IMG/VR virus record: IMGVR_UViG_3300020439_000067
Coordinates: 1-26,087 of that record
Length of the DNA: 26,087 nucleotides
Direction: 5' to 3' (one strand)
From: a virus
The first letter of the stretch is position 1. The number at the start of each line of letters is the position of its first letter. The translations under genes and the position numbers were made by a program. The notes under the pieces are model-generated. The model did no database searches. It was not told the origin of the DNA and saw only the letters and a list, made by a program, of their open reading frames with translations. Shown one piece after another: positions 21,501 through 26,087 of this stretch.

Positions 21501-24500
21501 TCGGAGCGAATGTTTCTTGATGCAGTCTTAATGTTGTCTCGATAAATTTTAACAACACGGGCTTGATGCTCGGTAGGCTCTAAATCGTCGGATCGCTTTA
21601 GCTCATTTACAAGTTGGCCGTCTATATCAAACAACTTGTACTGAGAATACTTCTGAAACTTATCAGTGCTTTGAGGCTGAGCAAATCCAATGTTGCCGTA
21701 GTGCACATCTGGAAAAATAAAACCAATCTTCTCTAAACTCTCACTCATTTGATAAGCATTATCTAAATAAGCTAATGCAAGATCAAACATCTCGAGTTTT
21801 GTAAATGGTATTGTAGAATCATATACCTCAGAATAATCATCTGGGAAATTAATTTCTGTGAATGTTCGCGCACCGCTTTCTATTATGTCTGCTAGATAAG
21901 TATACATAGATTCACTTACAACGCCAGGAATGGTACTGTCTGATCCAATATATTCTTTTAAAAAATTGTTTATTATTTCCCCAATTTCAAGAGGCGTGAC
22001 AGTGCTCCCTTCTTCAGCAGTCATAATTGTCGGTACAAACTCTTTAATCTGATAAATCAAAGGCTCTGTCTTGCCGGTAGCAGAAACAGCAACATCGTAA
22101 TACTCTGCAAGGCCGGGGAGGTTTCCGTTAAACTCACGCACATACACAGCGGAAGCTATTGTTTCTGTAACAGATTGAGCCTCTTTAACTACCACGTTGT
22201 TACCGCTAGCGTCTTTAACCAAGAATGCATATCCAAAAGCTCCAGACCCTAGGACCTTCATCTCTGATAGGTCTAGGTTTCTATCTAAGGCAAAGTCTAC
22301 CAGTCGAGCTCTGTCTCCATCATTAGCATCGCGCTCTTGACGCATTGCCTTGCCCGGATTATTGTTCGGGTTTTCTTTGATTCGTTTAGCGATATCAAGG
22401 ATATATATCTTCTGACCGCTACGATATCCCTGCGTTACTCTTTCTACTAAGTTTACGAGCTCATTCTCGCTCTTGAGTTTGAAACTAGAGAGCTTGCCAG
22501 ATAATATTTTATTTATAGCACGTCTAGACTTGCCCTTAAATGTTGCATCAAGCTGATTTAAGTTGTCGTTTATGTCTGCTATAATACCAACGATCACCTC
22601 TTCCTCCGCAACAGCTATGGCGTGTTGTTCGGAATGCCCTCTTTCTATATAAAATGTAACGTAGTCATTGAATCGCTCATCCATTTTTTGACGAAGAGAT
22701 TCATTATTGATGCTTTGTAAATCGTTGTATAAAGAAGTGCGAACCCTTGGCTCTAGAACCATGATATTACGCAGTCCTGCGTGAGCAAATTCCTCGCGGA
22801 TCGCCGCAGTAGTTGCGTTGAACATAACGTGAATAGCTGGTCCACCTTCTCTTTCGTGCTCATAGAACGCTTCATAAGGGCCTCCAGTAGCACGCTGTAA
22901 AGACTGTTTTGTTCTATGAATGATAACACGGGGGGCTTCAGTGTACTTATCTGTAAACGCATTGTATGCGCTGTTAAGCATCTTTGCTATACGAGGGGTA
23001 ACTCCGTGACGTCTTGGATTTACCGCACCACCACGAATCTCTATAGAATTATCTATCTCCTCAGAAGCTTCTCTTGCTTGTTCTAGAGATGACGCTGCCT
23101 CCTCCGCGGCGCTTGGCGCTACTCGCTGGGCTGGCCTAGGAGCTGGCTCAACACTTGGTTGCGCTTCTGTTGCGGCAGGTTCATCAACCTCTGGTATAGA
23201 TCGTTCTGCTGTTTGCTCTGCTGCGAACTCTCGTTCGGCTTGCTCAATGGCTTGTCTTGCTGTTTCATTGTTCTCAATTATTTGGTTAACTTTTGCTCTA
23301 TCTGATGGGTTTTCTCTAGCTGATAATAATATTTGATATGCAGCATCCATAGCATCTTGCCCGTATAGCTCAACTACTGCACCGCTTTCGTCTTTCATTT
23401 GCACACGAACACCGCGCTCTGCCTCTGCAGAAATAGCGGTTGGAGTTTCTAATGGTACAAACTGACCCCCACCAAATATAGATATCGCGTTTACCCCAAC
23501 CTCTGGGTCAATGCTAAGTCTTGTGCCTTCTGCTATGTTCGGGTTATCTGGTTTTTGGTACAAGAAAGTACCGTCTTCTTGAACCGCTAATGTCTGACGT
23601 TCAGCAATCGCAGGCTCAAACATTCTAATAGTAGATGGGTCCACCTCGCTGCGCTGCCCAAGTTCTACTTTTTCTGTTTCAGTCTCAACCACCAATGTAG
23701 GATTCTCTGGAGTACCCTCAAGGCGGAGAGTACCTTGTACCTCTGTCCCGTCTATAGGTCTTTCTGCGATAACCTCAGTGCCATCTTCAAGTGTATTGAT
23801 AGTTATAGGGTCTACTGTAGAAGCGCCTTCTGCTACGGAGCGAGCTTCAGTAGGAACGACTGGTGTAGCCAACTGGTCCATGTCAATTGGGTCAATAGCT
23901 GGGGCAACTTCCTCAACTTCAAAGACACCAAAATTATCCATTAGGGTTACAATCTCAGCACCTAATCTTGATTTAAGTTTTGTATCTGTGGCCTCCCGCA
24001 TTTCTTGTTGGAGGGAAAATATTTTTTGACTCTTGTCAATTAAATCTAATTGTTGATCTTGAGTCAGTTCTTCGAAAGCTCTAATGTTTGCATTGAGCAT
24101 TTCGTATTTTTTATTTCTAAACTCTTTTAGGTCGTCTTTTAGGGTTTGCTTAGCTTCTTTGCCCCTTACTTTTTTAAGCTGGTCTTTAGTCTCTTGTATC
24201 TTTTGTTCTACTACTTGTACTTGACCATCACCCATAAGTGAAGCAGCGGTTGTTATACTACTTCCGTTGGCTTTGTTTTTTTGCGCCCACTGAACATAGG
24301 TTCTCTCTGAAGTAGGTGTCATAAGCTCGTTATAGCGCGAGCTTACAGCTCGAGTAGCTGCCGCAGGAGCTGCCATCACTGGCCCCCCGAGCGCTTCCAT
24401 AACAATATCAAGACCCGAGGTGACTTCCCCTTCTTCAGCAATCTGACCGGCAGTTTCACCTAATGCACCACCAGTAGCGTCAACTAATATTTCTGCTCCT

Positions 24501-25549
24501 GCAGCCTTCATTACGCTACCGCCAGCTTTTCTTACAGCTTGTGCGGTTGTCCCCCCAGCTCCGGCCAATAATGCGTCAACAGAAGCAATAATAGCTGCGC
24601 GCACTTTCCTGCGCTCCATTGCATCATGAATTTTTTTTAAGCCCTCTTCTGACTCAAATGTCTTTGCGATTTCTTCGGGGTCGGTTGTGTCGATATGTAG
24701 TTCTTCCATTGCCATACTTATGGCCTCAGACATCTCAAGGGCATAAGACCCTGCAAATGCTGTCCCCGTGGCCAAGCCAACACCAGTACCTATAAGATAA
24801 CCCGCGGGTACAGTAATCTCAGCAAGTGGACCACCAGCAAGACCACCAGCAACTCCAACAGCCTGGCCTTCGGCAACACTAGCAGATACTGTTTTAAGCG
24901 CCCCCTCACTAGCAAAGCCCGAGACTACAGAAGAGAAAAAATTACCAAGCAATTCTGGGAGAACAACATTTGTAATTCCGGGCACAGTACCAAAAGAAGC
25001 CCAAGTCAATGGATCTTTTTCGTTTCTGTATTTTTCTTGAAGCTCGTTGTAATAAGCTAATCGCTCAGCAGCATCTATATTATTTTCTGGATCGCCATCT
25101 AATAAATCCTCTTTAGCACCAGTAGCCAATCCAGTGGCTACAAAGTTATTATACCATCTAGCAGCGCTGCCAAACCAGTCGTCTCTTTCTACAAACCAGT
25201 CGTCAGCAATCAGTGCATGACGATATTCTCTATCGTTTATTTCTTGGGGCTTATTATTGGGGGCTGAGCTTTGTACAAACCTTTCTTCTAAAAGGTCATC
25301 CGAGAAATTTGTAAAGTCAGACTTTTGCTCGTATGATAAATCCAAACCAGTATCTTCCAATCCAAAATCCGTAGTAGGAGTGACTTGGGGCGGTGGTTGA
25401 GTTTGAACTTTTTTTTTACTAAAAGATTCTAGGGCACGAGTTACTTCATCATAAGAAAACCCATTATCAATACCCATTGCGAACAAGCGGTCCTCGCTGT
25501 GTCCACTATCAAAGCCGCTCTGCAATAACTGCAGTAATTCCTCGTTCAT
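15575..25549 (-). CDS. Giant large-polyvalent-type virion protein, 3324 aa
   Basis: A single intact frame encodes a multi-module protein. In order: 1-180 polar, acidic N-terminus; about 185-410 Ala/Gly-rich hydrophobic segments (GVAGGLAGGPLAEITVPAGY, VDALLAGAGGTTAQAV), as in proteins that cross membranes; about 440-545 coiled coil; about 560-880 acidic, Pro-rich; about 880-1000 peptidase-like domain with REEFAHAGLR (918-927) and AEEEV (981-985); kinase-like domain 1 (G-loop 1101-1106, K1122, D1281, D1308); kinase-like domain 2 (1518-1523, K1538, D1725, D1750); about 2000-2390 DUF7178-like module (ILAALSPQKDW, IDTHAVAAAELL); about 2400-3324 C-terminal module with hydrophobic stretches, KTPANI (2890-2895) and PPNSINISG (about 2973), resembling the LPD38 region of phage polyvalent proteins. 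A [GA][DN]RARL motif stands before each of the last four modules. Known relatives are thought to be packaged and injected with the DNA. It lies between a partial late gene and the lysis genes. Confidence 0.8.
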   Translation of the reverse strand: MNEELLQLLQSGFDSGHSEDRLFAMGIDNGFSYDEVTRALESFSKKKVQTQPPPQVTPTTDFGLEDTGLDLSYEQKSDFTNFSDDLLEERFVQSSAPNNKPQEINDREYRHALIADDWFVERDDWFGSAARWYNNFVATGLATGAKEDLLDGDPENNIDAAERLAYYNELQEKYRNEKDPLTWASFGTVPGITNVVLPELLGNFFSSVVSGFASEGALKTVSASVAEGQAVGVAGGLAGGPLAEITVPAGYLIGTGVGLATGTAFAGSYALEMSEAISMAMEELHIDTTDPEEIAKTFESEEGLKKIHDAMERRKVRAAIIASVDALLAGAGGTTAQAVRKAGGSVMKAAGAEILVDATGGALGETAGQIAEEGEVTSGLDIVMEALGGPVMAAPAAATRAVSSRYNELMTPTSERTYVQWAQKNKANGSSITTAASLMGDGQVQVVEQKIQETKDQLKKVRGKEAKQTLKDDLKEFRNKKYEMLNANIRAFEELTQDQQLDLIDKSQKIFSLQQEMREATDTKLKSRLGAEIVTLMDNFGVFEVEEVAPAIDPIDMDQLATPVVPTEARSVAEGASTVDPITINTLEDGTEVIAERPIDGTEVQGTLRLEGTPENPTLVVETETEKVELGQRSEVDPSTIRMFEPAIAERQTLAVQEDGTFLYQKPDNPNIAEGTRLSIDPEVGVNAISIFGGGQFVPLETPTAISAEAERGVRVQMKDESGAVVELYGQDAMDAAYQILLSARENPSDRAKVNQIIENNETARQAIEQAEREFAAEQTAERSIPEVDEPAATEAQPSVEPAPRPAQRVAPSAAEEAASSLEQAREASEEIDNSIEIRGGAVNPRRHGVTPRIAKMLNSAYNAFTDKYTEAPRVIIHRTKQSLQRATGGPYEAFYEHEREGGPAIHVMFNATTAAIREEFAHAGLRNIMVLEPRVRTSLYNDLQSINNESLRQKMDERFNDYVTFYIERGHSEQHAIAVAEEEVIVGIIADINDNLNQLDATFKGKSRRAINKILSGKLSSFKLKSENELVNLVERVTQGYRSGQKIYILDIAKRIKENPNNNPGKAMRQERDANDGDRARLVDFALDRNLDLSEMKVLGSGAFGYAFLVKDASGNNVVVKEAQSVTETIASAVYVREFNGNLPGLAEYYDVAVSATGKTEPLIYQIKEFVPTIMTAEEGSTVTPLEIGEIINNFLKEYIGSDSTIPGVVSESMYTYLADIIESGARTFTEINFPDDYSEVYDSTIPFTKLEMFDLALAYLDNAYQMSESLEKIGFIFPDVHYGNIGFAQPQSTDKFQKYSQYKLFDIDGQLVNELKRSDDLEPTEHQARVVKIYRDNIKTASRNIRSESSTDVYYSDGPSENKFSAKYFYEQAGLDIITPTMIKSILDAEGVSIADAESVGEPGSDAIRKILDTLGVVNLMHSEQDNSFMRVMHNRLFFVDESTSSKAFRLAVNADDFIDYRGRVNEKIQEIINEYRVESAQSAEQKSTPTTANRARLEEYMLSQGMAISKVRRLGDGAYGVAYEVETLDGKTVVKQTRSLRESQISAIYLNKYNGKLPGLAKYHGMGAMFLDAANTFMGTGSHVFVTKDYVDIKTDKFDRGVDVTAQDIYRLIVRAIHDVYDKSFSLVETIGPSPGDIYETAIDIAKTENVALHLLAVMQDEEASRALNDILEKDGFTRSADNPIGRAERDGRMTIDDLVGYAMNIWQMTGSMAKLGIAAPDLHDFNVGFSKTQTTINGFPMFEVFDIDGQQRNHMLMGNESTIARNLFFKNEVSEGIKNKFIPQYTTIKDEAIITQYDVLHKPKDVYDLREDLRLPDVNPISIEVDPARDLVTQSGYGIQIPYVDGTSLFAAYRDNSSIPFSAGVIAEELTKNIDEAGLKDMISRFETPVFEPESVQTRFQGIFEQRAKQEAEILQSLKDKLDYMQNGNRARLDDKIVAQAVDKVGAGSRVSPARNTSASADNTTNFDGSRQITMEYTREFAPKVYVRGAYILSTHTFMSDIKDAKKLDIKREPTDAEITRADEIYKTFVDRATRNLIKLHDSFSEDVRKYSKLWYVGANLTAQDLAVRYGYTQEQAAGILAALSPQKDWYQNIALGESVMRVMSNQKDTEFSKSMYNTALRNMRKVKNKILNQQDFKRKATKEAYKSYLKRKAVLQGMVGKSLREIIEGDNAALESAMFVRTYNEMFEDRNYHIVSPIGERIGYGKKANGEMKTMAWGSYAEISSATSIAIDGTMENIDSKVGDQHKVRSFFNNINDPNSDTGDVTIDTHAVAAAELLPLSGSDAEVFHNFGGGTAAIDVKAGSSNLGIKGVYFAYAEAYRNAAEQKGLLAREMQSITWEAVRTLFTPGFKAQKKNKSDVRAIWQEYADGNISFDEAQDQVFERAGGIFYPEWYVDSGDRARLETKERRHARKMFKSLDPNVPFEASIRKDLAEDMSRFYEPQKIDQIKSELETMSIEELLAEMKDIAISDGDNPSVINDAMSSLAGGDFRVLATLEYLKRLQNQGKTKEYRAVLKRFFETGTAVGQLLRQFAEVKGQTPAGMKDLVDNIYEANGTTLSDSEYETMGGIVDELFDAQQDVQSLIKELSETSETNKIPAIEDRLEDARNRVSEATSKLNDFNTNFATTWGRLIGLIIQGNLLTPVSQLVNITANLATLPIMLADKTLGYGAEVLIRGIKKSMGREVDPSLATLPPSIPAAIHAAKQFGVGAREAYLSAIGRAIANDKFEYNMQLQLAPIKAFGMILANSDRLPDSVKNGTKLNEINFRAKKFLEAVGGGPANIMFRLLAFGDMPFYRLMEGYELHRIGKSLGLKGEELNRFLKYPNEEYKARAEKAGLRVTFQEDNQFATAINKSIAKASDILGERSTFLENAFRVMVRMHIPYIKTPANILSQSIQLAHPVMPLLSLVLKKTIRGGKKVSDRELSELLAKSFISWLLYKTTQKLMEDGLITTPIDADGKKERDMKYSTAPPNSINISGVKRLINGEDPTLQADDVWFNYQKLGLGGAVIAAQAVGIKAVMRDAQMDAKVLNRSDNFMDFISDITGVVPGVLGSMMDQSFLTGIDGVIKLLADPNERQLTKYLDNIMRAGFSVVLPNSLSAFYRSGREYLPDYRDPNPGIDNSMENILRDKTFNFFGLGESVVPRVNIWGESITQTPEGGGSLFFDSDKEYPWLYNTFGVFKSRISSKDPVKIDIYNLFKETGDTDVIPGYPSAVGKLKILLTKQESAYYGLNVNEPNYISIMPKDAHAMMKSFGQARYKDVKRLVTSPAYQKMNNSQKISALKSIYNRHSRGTYTGGVYPWRAYRDGIVRNYFLDLEDN
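18326..18343 (-). other. GDRARL boundary motif 4 (residues 2403-2408)
   Basis: Fourth copy, at the junction between the DUF7178-like module and the C-terminal membrane/ejection module. Spacings between successive copies are 417, 437 and 471 residues. Confidence 0.5.
19739..19756 (-). other. GNRARL boundary motif 3 (residues 1932-1937)
   Basis: Third copy, at the start of the stretch leading into the DUF7178-like module. Codons CGC GCG CGT CTA differ again from the other copies. Confidence 0.5.
21050..21067 (-). other. ANRARL boundary motif 2 (residues 1495-1500)
   Basis: Second copy, 18 residues before the glycine loop of kinase-like domain 2, the same distance as for copy 1. The codons differ from copy 1 (AGA GCT AGG CTT against AGA GCT CGA CTG), so the peptide, not the DNA, seems to be conserved. 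Confidence 0.5.
22301..22318 (-). other. GDRARL boundary motif 1 (residues 1078-1083)
   Basis: First of four [GA][DN]RARL hexapeptides in the giant protein, 18 residues before the glycine loop of kinase-like domain 1. Candidate processing site. Confidence 0.5.
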
Positions 25550-25557
25550 CTAGTATG

Positions 25558-26087
25558 TTATTGTGGGGGCATCGGAGGTCCCGGAAGCGAAGACTTTTCT
25601 TCGTCAACCAATTCTATCTTAGCCCCTTGGTTTAACGCATTTTGTTTTTTAAGTGCATTTACATAAGCGGCGTATTCTTTACGCCCCTCTGTCCCAATAG
25701 GTCTGATAACTCTACTTACGTTCTGATAACGAGTTTTCTCGTCCCAACCCATCACTGGAGTATTGCTTATTTCTCCGGTGCTAGGGTCTTGATAATATGT
25801 AGTTCCGACATTTTCCTTAACAACAATCCCCGTTTCACCCTCAAGTCTTGCTGCGCCTAGCACAACTCTTTGGTAAGTAGGGGTGGCTTCTTGTCCTGGA
25901 TCAGCCTCAATCAATACCTTAATTGGTTTTTCAAAGGTAGGGATTTTTGCTTTTAATTCTGTGGTAGTCTTTGTTTTAGAATCATAGTCATAATCCTCTT
26001 TGACAAATGTCACCGTGTCAGAGCCATCATAGCTTACACCAGCATTTTCTTGATCTCTTCTTCGTGCGTTAATAGAACTAGCCTGGC
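25558..26087 (-). CDS. C-terminal part of a late gene, runs off the right edge
   Basis: The frame is open from the right edge to a stop at 25558; the first residues in the window read QASSINARRRDQENAGVSYD. A GTG at 26013 could start a 151-residue protein, but the frame continues upstream without a stop, so a longer gene entering the window is more likely. The visible part is polar with strands (KPIKVLIEAD, YQRVVLGAARLEGETGIVVK), a helix RKEYAAYVNALKKQNALNQG and a Pro-rich end SSLPGPPMPPQ. It ends 8 bases before the giant gene, so it is probably co-transcribed with it and may be another internal virion protein. No family recognised. Confidence 0.65.
   Translation of the reverse strand, partial: QASSINARRRDQENAGVSYDGSDTVTFVKEDYDYDSKTKTTTELKAKIPTFEKPIKVLIEADPGQEATPTYQRVVLGAARLEGETGIVVKENVGTTYYQDPSTGEISNTPVMGWDEKTRYQNVSRVIRPIGTEGRKEYAAYVNALKKQNALNQGAKIELVDEEKSSLPGPPMPPQ

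Noticed and set aside
22550-22912. Active zinc protease with canonical HExxH
   Set aside because: The first His is Arg in REEFAHAGLR, so activity cannot be claimed.
15867-24029. Several plus-strand open frames of 60-114 codons opposite the giant gene
   Set aside because: They lie antisense to a continuous 3324-codon frame with recognisable domains and have no leaders of their own.
1-26087. CRISPR array, insertion sequence or att site
   Set aside because: No regularly spaced repeats, transposase, terminal inverted repeats or integrase were seen.

Overview
The window reads as part of the genome of a tailed phage, or an integrated or uncultured relative, that infects Bacteroidetes, probably marine Flavobacteriia. 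The evidence is indirect. Starts are preceded by A/T-rich leaders (AAATTAAAA, TTTAATTTAA), mostly without Shine-Dalgarno sequences. Several intergenic stretches carry the Bacteroidetes -7 element TAnnTTTG. The primase-helicase has a BT4734/VirE_N-type N-terminus. No rRNA, convincing tRNA, integrase, terminase, portal or capsid gene is visible, so lifestyle and virion type cannot be settled here.

Layout. (1) 1-1878, minus strand: a tight cluster of small genes including a two-lobed GroES/Cpn10-like protein, driven from a TATATTTG element at 1903-1910. (2) 1931-2892, plus strand: two genes, a DnaA domain IV-like protein with a C-terminal coiled coil and a winged-helix-like protein. (3) 2885-3487, minus strand: two small basic proteins that look like two halves of one known family, plus a possible Cys-rich miniprotein. 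(4) 3488-4188: a gene-poor 0.7 kb region with hairpins, short repeats and an AT palindrome; it ends in a good Bacteroidetes promoter (4132-4163) and is a candidate control region or origin. (5) 4189-14657, plus strand: the early region. It opens with many small acidic proteins of unknown function, followed by a replication-recombination block: ERF annealing protein, PD-(D/E)XK exonuclease, SSB-like protein, DUF3310, PrimPol/DnaB-type primase-helicase, PD-(D/E)XK endonuclease and a zinc-ribbon GIY-YIG nuclease. (6) 14654-26087, minus strand: late genes, namely a 3324-residue virion-type giant protein preceded by a gene that runs off the right edge, then a holin-like membrane protein and a DUF5675 lysis-type protein. 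The early and late units meet tail to tail and share the bases of their stop codons.

The most notable object is the giant protein at 15575-25549. It looks like a large polyvalent protein, the kind thought to be carried in the virion and delivered into the host. It joins an Ala/Gly-rich hydrophobic N-terminus, a coiled coil, a peptidase-like domain that has lost a metal ligand, two tandem kinase-fold domains with their catalytic signatures intact, a glycosylase-like 'DTHA' module, and a C-terminal membrane/ejection module. A six-residue motif, [GA][DN]RARL, occurs exactly four times as far as I can see, each time just ahead of one of the last four modules. This is the pattern expected if the polyprotein is cut into separate effectors.

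All functional calls come from reading motifs by eye; no database was searched, and family numbers (DUF/LPD) are from memory.
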